Shown: positions 1 through 6,937, counted from the first letter of the stretch. The stretch is DNA of 13,313 bases from Oscillospiraceae bacterium (GCA_902767395.1 CACXHI010000247.1:1-13313), one strand, 5' to 3'. The notes: generated from the sequence alone by a model not told the origin. Translations and numbers: made by a program.

Positions 1-1584
1 ACGGGTGATGAAGTCGTGGGCGTTGGCCAGCTTGGCGGCCTTGACGCATTCCTCGTCGGTGGCGTCCAGCTTGCCGTAGCGGATGTTCTCCATCACCGTG
101 CCGGTAAAGAGATTCACGTCCTGCAGCACGACGCCCAGCGAGCGGCGCAGATCGGGCTTGCGAATCTTATTGATATTGATGCCGTCATAGCGGATCTTGC
201 CGTCGGCAATGTCATAGAAGCGGTTGATCAGGTTGGTCACGGTGGTCTTGCCCGCGCCGGTCGCGCCGACGAAGGCAATCTTCTGGCCGGGCTTGGCCCA
301 GAGGGTGACGTCCTCCAGCACCGGCTTGCCCTCCACGTAGGAGAAGTCCACGTTGAACAGCCGCACGTCGCCCTCCACCTTCTGATAGGTCACGGTTCCG
401 TCGGCCTTGTGAGGATGCCGCCACGCCCAGACGCCGGTGCGGTGATCCGTCTCGCGGAGGCTGCCGTCGGGCAGCTTCTCGGCGTTCACCAGCGTGACGT
501 AGCCCTCGTCGGCCTCGGGCGGCTCGTCCATGAGGCGGAAGATGCGGTCCGCGCCCGCCAGCGCCATGACGATGGCGTTAAACTGCTGGGCAATGCCGTT
601 GACCTGACCGGTGAACTGCTTGGCAATGTTCAGGAAGGAAATCACAACCGCCACGCCCAGCACAGAGCCGAAGGTGCCGTGGAGCAAACCGTCCAGCGAG
701 GCGTTGGGGGTCTTCAGGGCGATGAAGAAGGAGCCGACAATGGCGATAATCACATAGAGCATGTTGCCGATGTTGTTCATCACAGGGCCGAGGATGTTGG
801 AGAAGCGGGTGGCCTTGGTGGCGTCCTCGCAGAGCTGGTCATTCACCGCGTCAAAGTCGCGGGCGCTGGCCTGCTCATGGCAGAAGACCTTGACCACCTT
901 CTGCCCGTTCATGATTTCCTCCACGAAGCCCTCCAGCTTGCCGATGGACTTCTGCTGGCGAATGAAGTTGGCGGCGGATTTGCCGCCGATCCGCTTGACG
1001 GCAACGGTCATGCCGAACACGCCCACCAGCACCACGACCATGAGGTTCATGGAGTAGTAGAGCATAATGCCCAGCATTCCCACCAGCATCACGCCGGATT
1101 GCAGAATCCGGGGCAGGCTCTGGCTCACCAGCATCCGCAGGGTGTCGATGTCGTTCGTGTAGTGCGACATGATATCGCCGTGGCCGTGGGCGTCAAAGTA
1201 CTTGATGGGCAGGCTCTGCATCTTGTTGAACATGCGCTTGCGCATCTTGTCCAGAAAGCCCTGCGTGATCACCGCCATCAGGCGGGCAAAGAGATAATTG
1301 AAGAGGATCGTTGCGACGAAGACGGCGATCATCACGATCAGGACGGAGAAAATCTCAGGCCGCGCCGCCTCCCAGTCGCGGTTTGCGAAAAAGCGGAGAA
1401 TGATTTCGGAAATGCGCTTGATGAAGATCGAGGGCGTGATATTGCCCACGGAGTAGAGGGTCATAAAGAGCATAGCAAGCAGGAAGGGCCACTTGTAGTC
1501 CTCCATCAAAAGGCGGATCACCCGGGGCAGCGTCCCCTTGCGGGCCTTGGGCATTTCTTTCTTCGGCATCTGGGGCTTAGGCAT
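1..1584 (-). CDS. ABC exporter half-transporter, second subunit, 3' end cut by window edge
   Basis: This is a fused membrane-plus-ATPase subunit of a type IV (MDR/LmrCD/BmrCD-like) ABC exporter. Reading from the ATG at 1584, 528 codons are visible and the frame is open to the window edge. Residues about 30-335 hold the transmembrane domain, with hydrophobic runs near 32-48, 80-100, 163-195 and 275-290. Residues about 355-405 form an unusually long linker with a W-A-W motif, typical of clostridial partners of this kind. The nucleotide-binding domain starts near 405, with a canonical Walker A, GATGAGKT (440-447), and the Q-loop glutamine at 488. The signature motif, Walker B and switch His lie outside the window. 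It overlaps the upstream ABC gene by 8 nt (ATGCCTAA), which implies translational coupling and a heterodimer. This subunit probably supplies the intact Walker A partner of the degenerate first subunit. The substrate is unknown; drugs or lipids are usual for the family. Confidence 0.93.
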   Translation of the reverse strand, partial: MPKPQMPKKEMPKARKGTLPRVIRLLMEDYKWPFLLAMLFMTLYSVGNITPSIFIKRISEIILRFFANRDWEAARPEIFSVLIVMIAVFVATILFNYLFARLMAVITQGFLDKMRKRMFNKMQSLPIKYFDAHGHGDIMSHYTNDIDTLRMLVSQSLPRILQSGVMLVGMLGIMLYYSMNLMVVVLVGVFGMTVAVKRIGGKSAANFIRQQKSIGKLEGFVEEIMNGQKVVKVFCHEQASARDFDAVNDQLCEDATKATRFSNILGPVMNNIGNMLYVIIAIVGSFFIALKTPNASLDGLLHGTFGSVLGVAVVISFLNIAKQFTGQVNGIAQQFNAIVMALAGADRIFRLMDEPPEADEGYVTLVNAEKLPDGSLRETDHRTGVWAWRHPHKADGTVTYQKVEGDVRLFNVDFSYVEGKPVLEDVTLWAKPGQKIAFVGATGAGKTTVTNLINRFYDIADGKIRYDGININKIRKPDLRRSLGVVLQDVNLFTGTVMENIRYGKLDATDEECVKAAKLANAHDFITR

Positions 1585-3319
1585 TGTCCGCATCTCCCTT
1601 CGTCTGAGAGGTATAGACCTCCCGGTAGATTTCGTTGGACGCCAGCAGGGTCTCATGGGTTCCCTGCGCAACCACGCGCCCATTGTCCATGACCAGAATC
1701 AGGTCGGCCTCCTGCACGGAGGCCACGCGCTGGGCGATGATCAGCTTGGTCACGTCCGGCAGCTCGTCGCGGAAGGCGGCGCGGATGCGCGCGTCGGTCG
1801 CGGTGTCCACGGCGGAGGTGGAGTCGTCCAGAATCAGGATCTTCGGCTTTTTCAGCAGGGCGCGGGCAATGCAGAGACGCTGCTTCTGTCCGCCGGACAC
1901 GTTTGCGCCGCCCTGCTCGATGTAGCGGTCATAGCCCTCGGGGTTGGCGGTGATGAAGTCGTCGGCCTGCGCCAGCTTGCAGGCCTGCACCAGCTCCTCG
2001 TCGGAGGCGTTGGGATCGCCCCAGCGCAGGTTCTCCTTGATCGTGCCGGAGAAGAGGACGTTCTTTTGCAGCACGACGGCAACCTGATTGCGCAGGGCCG
2101 CCATGTCATATGCGCGCACGTCCACGCCGCCGACCTTGACGCTGCCCTCGCTCACGTCATAGAGCCGGGAGATCAGCTGGATCAGAGTGGTCTTGGACGA
2201 GCCGGTGCCGCCGAGGATGCCGACGGTCTGCCCGGAGCGGATATGGAGATTCACGTCCGCCAGCGCATACTGCTCGGCGTCGGGATTGTACTTGAAGCTG
2301 ACGTTCTCAAAGTCGATGGAGCCGTCCGCCACCTCGGTCACGGGATCGGCGGGGTTGTGCAGGGAGGGCGCGGTATCGAGCACCTCCACGATTCGCCGCG
2401 CCGCCTCGCCGGAAATCGTAATCATGACGAAGATCATGGAGAGCATCATCAGGCTCATCAGGATCTGCATCGAATAGGTAATCAGCGAGGAGAGGTCGCC
2501 CACCTCCATCTGCGCCCCGCCGGAGGAGATGATGAGCTTGGCGGAAAGGCAGGGAATCACGCTCATGCAGATGTACATGGACAGGAGCATCAGAGGGTTG
2601 TTGATGGCCAGCAGCTTCTCGGCCTTGGTGAAGTCGCTGCACACGTCCTCGGAGGCCTTGCCGAACTTCTGCTTCTCATAGTCCTCGCGGACGAAGCTCT
2701 TGACGACCCGCATTCCCTTGACGTTCTCTTGCACGGAGTTGTTCAGCCGGTCGTATTTCTTAAAGACCGCCTTGAACAGCGGCATGGCCCGTTTTGCAAT
2801 ATAGAACAGGCCGAAGCCGAGGATCGGGACCACCAGCAGGAACACCAGCGCGATGGTTCCGCCCATATTGATCGACATGGTAATCGCAAAAATCAGCATC
2901 AGCGGCGAGCGAACCGCCGTGCGAATGATCATCATAAAGGCGTTCTGCACGTTGGTCACGTCGGTGGTCAGGCGGGTGACCAAAGACGAGGTGGAAAAGC
3001 GGTCGATGTTGGCGAAGGAAAAGCTCTGCACCCGCGCAAAGAGATCGTGGCGCAGATTCCGGGCGAAGCCGGCGGCGGCCGAGGCCGCAAACCAGCCGGA
3101 GAGAATGCCGCAGCTCATCGAGCCCATAGCCATCAGCACCAGAAGCAGGCCGTAGCGCAGGATCACGGCGCTGTCCGCGCCTTTTTCCATCGCGTTAATC
3201 AGCTTTGCGGTGAACATGGGCAGGGTACACTCCAGCCCCACCTCGCCCAGCATGAACAGCGGCGTGAGGATCGTATGCAGTCGATTCTCCCGCACGCTGG
3301 CGAGCAGTTTTTTGATCAT
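1577..3319 (-). CDS. ABC exporter half-transporter, first subunit (degenerate ATPase site)
   Basis: This 580-residue protein has the normal length for one half of a heterodimeric ABC exporter. The transmembrane domain covers about residues 15-305 and the nucleotide-binding domain about 335-575. Visible motifs are Walker A GGTGSSKT (370-377, Ser where Gly is usual), Q-loop Gln418, signature VSGGQ (474-478), Walker B ending in Asp498, and D-loop SAVD (502-505). Two catalytic positions are changed: the Glu after Walker B is Asp499, and the switch-loop His is Gln530 (IIAQRV). This is the known pattern of the non-hydrolysing site in TM287/288-, LmrCD- and BmrCD-type pairs, where the partner supplies the active residues. 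A strong Shine-Dalgarno (AAAGGAGG) precedes the ATG. The start overlaps the marR stop by 4 nt (ATGA) and the stop overlaps the next ABC gene by 8 nt, so the three genes form one tightly coupled operon. Confidence 0.96.
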   Translation of the reverse strand: MIKKLLASVRENRLHTILTPLFMLGEVGLECTLPMFTAKLINAMEKGADSAVILRYGLLLVLMAMGSMSCGILSGWFAASAAAGFARNLRHDLFARVQSFSFANIDRFSTSSLVTRLTTDVTNVQNAFMMIIRTAVRSPLMLIFAITMSINMGGTIALVFLLVVPILGFGLFYIAKRAMPLFKAVFKKYDRLNNSVQENVKGMRVVKSFVREDYEKQKFGKASEDVCSDFTKAEKLLAINNPLMLLSMYICMSVIPCLSAKLIISSGGAQMEVGDLSSLITYSMQILMSLMMLSMIFVMITISGEAARRIVEVLDTAPSLHNPADPVTEVADGSIDFENVSFKYNPDAEQYALADVNLHIRSGQTVGILGGTGSSKTTLIQLISRLYDVSEGSVKVGGVDVRAYDMAALRNQVAVVLQKNVLFSGTIKENLRWGDPNASDEELVQACKLAQADDFITANPEGYDRYIEQGGANVSGGQKQRLCIARALLKKPKILILDDSTSAVDTATDARIRAAFRDELPDVTKLIIAQRVASVQEADLILVMDNGRVVAQGTHETLLASNEIYREVYTSQTKGDADNA

Positions 3320-3780
3320 TTCGGTTCCTCCTTTGTGTGGCAGCCTCCACGGTCCGCCCCCATGTTTTCGATCATTTGATCCAGCAGCGCGAGCAGCTTG
3401 GCACGCTCCGGCTCCGTCATGCCGGCAGTGAGCTGGTTCTCGGTTTCGAGAAAGCGCTCATGGATGCGGCAGTGGCAGTCCAGCGCCCGCTCCGTGACCT
3501 CGATTCGCTTGCGGCGGCGGTCCGATGGGTCCTCGGCGTAGCGGATGAAGTCCTTGCTCTCCAGCCGCTGCAAAATGCCCGTCACCGTGGGGTGACTGAG
3601 GCCGAAGTGCTTGCCGATGTCGCCGGGGGAAACGCCCGCGTCCCGGTTTCGCACCAGAAACCCCAGCACAATGCCCTGCGAGGACGTCAGTTCCAGATCC
3701 TCCAGATCGAGCGTCCTTTTGCGGTCAATGGCGTTGCTGATCCGCTTGATCCGCGGCCCAATCGCCTGTTCGGGAATCAT
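3316..3780 (-). CDS. MarR-family transcriptional regulator of the ABC exporter operon
   Basis: This is a 154-residue winged-helix regulator of normal MarR size. The DNA-binding core lies at about residues 50-100: helix-turn-helix around GDIGKHFGLSHPTVTGILQR, then the wing with the diagnostic D-x-x-D-R-R motif (DPSDRRRKRIEVT). Flanking N- and C-terminal helices would form the dimer interface. I chose the ATG at 3780 because AGGAGG lies just upstream and the protein begins at the expected position; a longer reading from 3924 would run through the promoter and terminator hairpins. It is the first gene of the operon and overlaps the exporter start by 4 nt. In this arrangement MarR proteins usually repress their own operon and release DNA when a ligand binds. 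A SlyA-like palindrome at 3819-3830 next to the -10 box supports autorepression. The ligand cannot be told. Confidence 0.95.
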   Translation of the reverse strand: MIPEQAIGPRIKRISNAIDRKRTLDLEDLELTSSQGIVLGFLVRNRDAGVSPGDIGKHFGLSHPTVTGILQRLESKDFIRYAEDPSDRRRKRIEVTERALDCHCRIHERFLETENQLTAGMTEPERAKLLALLDQMIENMGADRGGCHTKEEPK

Positions 3781-3818
3781 GGAAATCCCTCCTTCCGATT
3801 TCGATTGCGCCCATTTAA

Positions 3819-3830
3819 TTAGCTTGCTAC
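3819..3830 (-). promoter_or_regulatory. Probable MarR operator (SlyA-like palindrome)
   Basis: On the minus strand this reads GTAGCAAGCTAA. It matches 11 of 12 bases of the palindrome TTAGCAAGCTAA, which I recall as the consensus for SlyA, a MarR-family protein. The core TAGC-AA-GCTA is a perfect inverted repeat. It lies directly between the -10 box and the marR start, over the expected transcription start, where a bound dimer would block RNA polymerase. The position and match are seen in the sequence; binding by the encoded MarR is inferred. Confidence 0.7.
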
Positions 3831-3859
3831 ATAATAACACAGGTGAATCAAAAAAGCAA
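3831..3859 (-). promoter_or_regulatory. Promoter of the marR-ABC-ABC operon
   Basis: On the minus strand there is a -35 element TTGCTT (3854-3859), a 17-bp spacer, and a -10 element TATTAT (3831-3836) preceded by TG in the extended -10 position (TGTTATTAT). The weak -35 is offset by the extended -10. The start of transcription would fall near 3824, inside the operator. Confidence 0.65.
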
Positions 3860-3891
3860 GCAGTTTTTGCCCGGCGCGGCGAAGCCGCGCA

Positions 3892-3942
3892 GAAAAGCCC
3901 GCGCCGCGTGAACATCCGGTTCACGCGGCGCGGGAGCTTTTC
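3892..3942 (-). terminator. Terminator hairpin after rpoD
   Basis: A perfect 16-bp GC-rich stem (3898-3913 pairs with 3919-3934) closes a 5-nt loop. GAAAAG (3892-3897) and CTTTTC (3937-3942) extend it across a 2-nt bulge. Read on the minus strand, downstream of rpoD, the stem ends in CTTTTC, a modest U-rich tail. A second 7-bp hairpin (3874-3880 with 3884-3890, GAA loop on the plus strand) follows immediately. It separates rpoD from the marR operon on the same strand. The short U-run makes the efficiency uncertain. Confidence 0.6.
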
Positions 3943-3950
3943 GCATCAAA

Positions 3951-3975
3951 AGAATTGCGTGTTGAGAATTGAAAG
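3951..3975. repeat. Short heptad repeat (AGAATTG type)
   Basis: AGAATTG occurs at 3951-3957 and 3965-3971, exactly 14 bp apart, with a partly matching heptad between them. It belongs to the AATTGAGA-type 7-bp repeats also seen at 5942-5969 and 6094-6128. Confidence 0.45.
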
Positions 3976-4024
3976 CTTCAGACTGCTCTTCCGTTTTTCA
4001 AGCGGCAATTCGTTAGAAAGACAC

Positions 4025-4059
4025 ATTCATTTTCAATTTTCAACTTTCCATTTTCAACT
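4025..4059. repeat. Five-unit degenerate 7-bp tandem repeat (TTCAATT type)
   Basis: Five consecutive 7-bp units are in register, close to TTCAAYT: the second is TTCAATT, the third and fifth TTCAACT, the fourth TTCCATT, the first ATTCATT. The array lies 14 nt beyond the rpoD stop codon, in the rpoD 3' region. Confidence 0.7.
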
Positions 4060-4073
4060 GCGAAACGGCGCGC

Positions 4074-5198
4074 TCAGCAGTAGAAGTCCTTGATCTTCTT
4101 GGCGCGGCTGGGGTGGCGGAGCTTTCGGATGGCTTTATTCTCGATCTGGCGGATGCGCTCGCGGGTGACGCCGAAGATCTGGCCGACCTCCTCGAGCGTA
4201 TGGTTGCGCCCGTCGTACATGCCGAAGCGCATTTTCAGCACGTCGGCCTCGCGCTTCGTCAGGGTGCCGAGAATCTCCGCCAGCGCCTCGGCCAGCATCG
4301 TGTTGGACGTGGACTCGGCAGGGCCGGGGGTATTGTCGTCCTCCACAAAGGAGCCGATGGTGGTATCCTCCTCGTCGCCCACGGGGGTGTCCAGCGAGAG
4401 GGTATCCGCCGCGGTGCGGTTGGCCTCGACGATTTTCTCGATGGGCAGGCCCAGCTCGTCGGCAATCTCCTCCAGCGTGGGCTCGCGGCCCAGCTCCTGC
4501 ACCAGCTTGCGGTTGCAGCGGGTGGCCTTGTTGATGACCTCCACCATGTGGACCGGGACGCGGATCGTCCGGGCCTGATCCGCAATGGCGCGGGTAATGG
4601 CCTGCCGAATCCACCACGTCGCGTAGGTGGAGAATTTATTGCCCTTGGTATGGTCGAACTTGTCCACGGCGCGGATCAAGCCGGTGTTGCCCTCCTGAAT
4701 CAGGTCGAGGATGTGCAGACCGCGCCCGGAATACTTCTTGGCGATGGAGACGACCAGACGCAGATTGGCCTCGGTCAGCTTTTTCTTGGCCTCCTTGTCG
4801 CCCTCGGAAACCCGCTGGGCCAGCTCGGTCTCCTCCTCGGGCGTCAGAAGGGGAACCTGCCCGATTTCCTTTAAGTACATACGAACCGGATCGTCCAGAT
4901 TATACTCCGCCGCCAGCTCCACCGGGTCGATCATCTCCTCCTCGGCGTCCAGAGAGGGCAAATCCAGCGGCCCGTCGTCGTCCAGCTCCAGCTCGGAGCC
5001 GGCGATCTGAATGCCCAGAGACTCGATCAGCTCGTAGACCTGCTCGATCTGATCCACGGTGCAGGGGAGCTTGGACAGTTCATTTTGCAGCTCGCTCGAC
5101 TGGATGATGCCTTCCTTCTTGCCCTTTGCGATCAGGGCGCTGATCGGAGCAGTCATTGACTCCATGGCAGAATTCTGGTTCTTTTTGGGTGTAGACAT
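4074..5198 (-). CDS. rpoD: Primary sigma factor RpoD (SigA)
   Basis: This is the housekeeping sigma-70 factor that directs RNA polymerase to most promoters. At 374 residues it has Firmicutes SigA length, with no long non-conserved insert. Domains in order: region 1.1 at about 15-65; an acidic linker 66-100; region 1.2 at about 102-134 (DDPVRMYLKEIGQVPLLT); region 2 at about 137-207, including DLIQEGNTGLIRAVDKFD (165-182) and the -10-binding TYATWWIRQAI (191-201); region 3.0 from about 210; the region 3.2 finger (270-287); and the region 4.2 helix-turn-helix TLEEVGQIFGVTRERIRQIE (334-353). The ATG at 5198 follows AAGGAAG. The C-terminus ends KDFYC, where an acidic residue after KDF or KDY is more usual. 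dnaG, a common rpoD neighbour, is not adjacent; tadA is divergent instead. It has its own strong promoter. Confidence 0.98.
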   Translation of the reverse strand: MSTPKKNQNSAMESMTAPISALIAKGKKEGIIQSSELQNELSKLPCTVDQIEQVYELIESLGIQIAGSELELDDDGPLDLPSLDAEEEMIDPVELAAEYNLDDPVRMYLKEIGQVPLLTPEEETELAQRVSEGDKEAKKKLTEANLRLVVSIAKKYSGRGLHILDLIQEGNTGLIRAVDKFDHTKGNKFSTYATWWIRQAITRAIADQARTIRVPVHMVEVINKATRCNRKLVQELGREPTLEEIADELGLPIEKIVEANRTAADTLSLDTPVGDEEDTTIGSFVEDDNTPGPAESTSNTMLAEALAEILGTLTKREADVLKMRFGMYDGRNHTLEEVGQIFGVTRERIRQIENKAIRKLRHPSRAKKIKDFYC

Positions 5199-5299
5199 AA
5201 TGCACTTCCTTCGTCAGATAAGATGCGTCCGCCGTGTTCCGGGAATGCGCGCCACGGTGCGCGGCGCAAAACGGCTGCCGCAGGGAAACAGAGCGGGGT

Positions 5300-5317
5300 C
5301 CGTCTGCAAGCAGACGG
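5300..5317 (-). other. Hairpin in the rpoD leader
   Basis: CCGTCTGC and GCAGACGG form an 8-bp inverted repeat around AA (realistically a 7-bp stem with a 4-nt loop). It begins about 15 nt into the predicted rpoD transcript, whose leader runs about 135 nt from near 5333 to the ATG and is GC-rich. On the plus strand it is followed by CGTTTTCTC, a weak terminator-like tail, but no plus-strand gene ends there. I recognise no riboswitch class. Confidence 0.4.
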
Positions 5318-5339
5318 CGTTTTCTCGGAAATTCATCTC

Positions 5340-5368
5340 ATTATAGTACAATCTTGTTTCATTGGCAA
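5340..5368 (-). promoter_or_regulatory. Sigma-A promoter of rpoD
   Basis: Minus strand: -35 TTGCCA (5363-5368, 5 of 6 consensus), 17-bp spacer, -10 TATAAT (5340-5345, perfect). It is the strongest promoter-like sequence upstream of rpoD and leaves a leader of about 135 nt. Confidence 0.85.
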
Positions 5369-5409
5369 GCCCTTTTCTGCAATTTTTTTGTGAATTCCCA
5401 TTTTTTCTC

Positions 5410-5438
5410 TTGTAAACAACCGGTACTTGGGATAGGAT
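5410..5438 (+). promoter_or_regulatory. Possible tadA promoter
   Basis: TTGTAA (5410-5415), 17-bp spacer, TAGGAT (5433-5438): each hexamer matches consensus at 4 of 6 positions with ideal spacing. Transcription would start close to the Shine-Dalgarno, giving a very short leader, so this is tentative. Confidence 0.4.
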
Positions 5439-5456
5439 ATAAGGGGAGGTGTGGAA

Positions 5457-5945
5457 ATGGACGATCTGGACATGATGCGTCTGGCGCTGACGCTGGCCCG
5501 GCAGGCTGCCGACGAGGGCGAGGTTCCCGTCGGCTGCGTGGTTGCGCTGGGCGAGCGCGTGGTCGGAACGGGGCGAAACCGCCGCGAACGCGGACGCAGC
5601 GCCCTCGCGCACGCGGAGCTGGAGGCCATTGGGGCGGCCTGCCAGACGCTGGGCGGCTGGCGGCTCTGGGAGTGTACCCTGTACGTGACGCTGGAGCCCT
5701 GTCCCATGTGCGCCGGCGCCATCATCAACGCCCGCATTCCGCGCGTGATCTATGGGGCGGCGGACCCGAAAAACGGCTGCTGCGGCTCCGTGGTCAACCT
5801 GTTTTCCCTGCCCTTCAACCACCGTCCGGACGTGGTCGGCGGCGTGCTGGAGGAAGAATGCGCCGCGCTGCTCTCGGAATTCTTTGCGCGTCTGCGCCTC
5901 CAACGTCCCAGACGGCGGCACTGGACGCGGGAAGAGACGGATTGA
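5457..5945 (+). CDS. tadA: tRNA-specific adenosine deaminase TadA
   Basis: It deaminates adenosine-34 in the anticodon of tRNA-Arg(ACG) to inosine, a zinc-dependent reaction that widens codon reading and is usually essential. The 162-residue product is a single cytidine/deoxycytidylate-deaminase fold of normal TadA length. The zinc and catalytic residues are all present: HAE (His52, Glu54 as proton shuttle) and PCPMC (Cys82, Cys85). The N-terminal GEVPVG motif (21-26) and the INARIPRVIYGA stretch after the second motif (90-101) are also typical. The ATG at 5457 is preferred over the in-frame GTG at 5451 because GGGGAGGT ends at 5450, giving about 6 nt spacing. The stop TGA lies in the first unit of a 7-bp repeat array, so the extreme C-terminus borders repeat DNA. 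It is divergent from rpoD and convergent with the membrane-protein gene. Confidence 0.97.
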   Translation: MDDLDMMRLALTLARQAADEGEVPVGCVVALGERVVGTGRNRRERGRSALAHAELEAIGAACQTLGGWRLWECTLYVTLEPCPMCAGAIINARIPRVIYGAADPKNGCCGSVVNLFSLPFNHRPDVVGGVLEEECAALLSEFFARLRLQRPRRRHWTREETD

Positions 5946-5969
5946 GAATAAAGAATTGAGAATGCGGAA
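5942..5969. repeat. Four-unit degenerate 7-bp repeat containing the tadA stop codon
   Basis: Four units in exact 7-bp register: TTGAGAA, TAAAGAA, then TTGAGAA again, and TGCGGAA. The tadA TGA (5943-5945) lies in the first unit. The array is the inverse of the related one at 6094-6128, so the pair brackets the tadA/membrane-protein intergenic region. Confidence 0.7.
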
Positions 5970-5990
5970 TTCCATCGTGGGTTCGGACGT

Positions 5991-6017
5991 AAAAAAAACG
6001 CGCCGTTTCCGGCGCGT
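5991..6017 (-). terminator. Rho-independent terminator of the membrane-protein gene
   Basis: On the minus strand an 8-bp stem (ACGCGCCG / CGGCGCGT, 6010-6017 with 5998-6005) closes a GAAA tetraloop (6006-6009). Its last T begins a run of eight T (5998-5991). This is a textbook intrinsic terminator about 90 nt beyond the stop of the 6110-6907 gene. A weak 4-bp hairpin follows it on the plus strand, so it may not serve tadA well. Confidence 0.9.
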
Positions 6018-6093
6018 AGGCTGCGTTTCCCGTTTCCGGGTCTCTCTTTCTGGGCTTAGGATGCGCAGAACGCTGGATTTTATGCGCAAAAGA

Positions 6094-6128
6094 TTTACAT
6101 TCTGCATTCTCAATTCTCAATTCTCTCC
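6094..6128. repeat. Five-unit degenerate 7-bp repeat containing a stop codon
   Basis: Five units in register, written on the plus strand near TCTCAAT: TTTACAT, TCTGCAT, then TCTCAAT twice, then TCTCTCC. The TGA of the minus-strand membrane-protein gene (6110-6112) lies inside. The last five residues, ERIEN, are encoded by the repeat. Confidence 0.72.
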
Positions 6129-6907
6129 GTCTCCTCCGGCGCGGTTTCGTTCTGCACCTCCGGGCGCAGAAGCTCCAGCGCGGCGGTGACGCACCAGAGG
6201 GCGACGCCGAGCAGAACCAGAAGCTCCGACAGGCCGCTGCGCAGCTCCAGCAGGTAGTCCGCCGCCGTCATGCAGGCGAAGCATCCGGCGCACAGGCCAA
6301 ACAACACGGCGCCGCGCCGCCGCCCTGCCTTGAGCGAAAAGCCGGACAGCAGCATTGTGGCGACCATGGAGCAGACCCACGCCAGCAGCAGAGGCGCCAC
6401 GCGGATCACCAGCGGGTCCTGACTCCAGCGCCGGAAGCGGAGCACCAGCCACGCGCCGGTGAACAGCGCGAGAAGCAGGCGCGGCCAGAACAGCCCCGCG
6501 CCCCGGGCAGAGGAAACCGCCGTGCCGACCATGCCGAGGGCGGCGGCCAGCGCGCCGACGGCAATCAGCCGCTGGGCCAGCGTCAACGCGGCGGTCCCGT
6601 CCAACAGCATCGTGGCCCCGCCGGCAAACAGCAGCGCGGCGGCGGTCAGCCGGGGCAGCAGCCAGCGCTTCGACGCCGAAAAACAGGCTTCGGTTCCCGG
6701 CAGGCGGTTCAACCGCAGCGTCAGGACCAGAAGAACGCAGAATACGAGTGCGGACGCAACCACCGTCAGCGTCAGCGCGGAGCTGCCGGGGGGCAGCAGG
6801 CCGTTCTCATCAAAGGCCGTTTTCAGGTGGAAAACCCGCAGCGCCGTCAGCGCCGCCGCCGCGAGCGCCGCCAGCGGCGGCAGCCCCTTTGCCGTTCGTT
6901 GTTCCAT
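6110..6907 (-). CDS. Polytopic membrane protein of unknown function
   Basis: I do not recognise this family. The 265-residue product is rich in Ala and Leu, with about seven or eight hydrophobic segments (near 10-26, 42-64, 83-103, 110-130, 138-157, 167-190, 199-220, 226-246), so it should be an integral membrane protein. Short Arg-rich loops (for example GRRRG, near 195) suggest cytoplasmic positions. There is no ATPase, protease or metal-binding motif. The ATG at 6907 is chosen because GGAGG lies 7 nt upstream behind a near-consensus promoter; the frame stays open to 7363 but that extension would be encoded by the promoter and a repeat array. The C-terminal tail (about 248-265) is charged, and its end comes from the 7-bp repeat array. 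It is monocistronic, with its own promoter and terminator, and convergent with tadA. Confidence 0.8.
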   Translation of the reverse strand: MEQRTAKGLPPLAALAAAALTALRVFHLKTAFDENGLLPPGSSALTLTVVASALVFCVLLVLTLRLNRLPGTEACFSASKRWLLPRLTAAALLFAGGATMLLDGTAALTLAQRLIAVGALAAALGMVGTAVSSARGAGLFWPRLLLALFTGAWLVLRFRRWSQDPLVIRVAPLLLAWVCSMVATMLLSGFSLKAGRRRGAVLFGLCAGCFACMTAADYLLELRSGLSELLVLLGVALWCVTAALELLRPEVQNETAPEETERIEN

Positions 6908-6937
6908 AGCAATCCCTCCGTGGCAAATGTTTTTGCT

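Noticed and set aside
16..1692. Long plus-strand open frame (558 codons) with many His and Gly residues
   Set aside because: It is antisense to the ABC genes, whose minus-strand products carry clear motifs. A His/Asp/Gly-rich composition is typical of the reverse frame of GC-rich genes.
1538..3379. Long plus-strand open frame (613 codons)
   Set aside because: It is fully antisense to the first ABC subunit, has no recognisable domain and no credible ribosome site.
3781..3924. N-terminal extension of MarR to 202 residues
   Set aside because: The extra codons would cover the ribosome site, operator, promoter and terminator hairpins; MarR proteins start near the ATG at 3780.
5300..5317. Intrinsic terminator on the plus strand
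   Set aside because: The short stem is followed by a modest T-run, but no plus-strand gene lies upstream; leader structure on the rpoD side is the simpler reading.
5451..5456. GTG start for tadA
   Set aside because: It abuts the Shine-Dalgarno sequence (about 1 nt spacing), whereas the ATG two codons later has about 6 nt.
5214..6113. Minus-strand open frame of 299 codons across tadA
   Set aside because: It is antisense to tadA, which has complete zinc and catalytic motifs, and it runs through the rpoD promoter and two repeat arrays.
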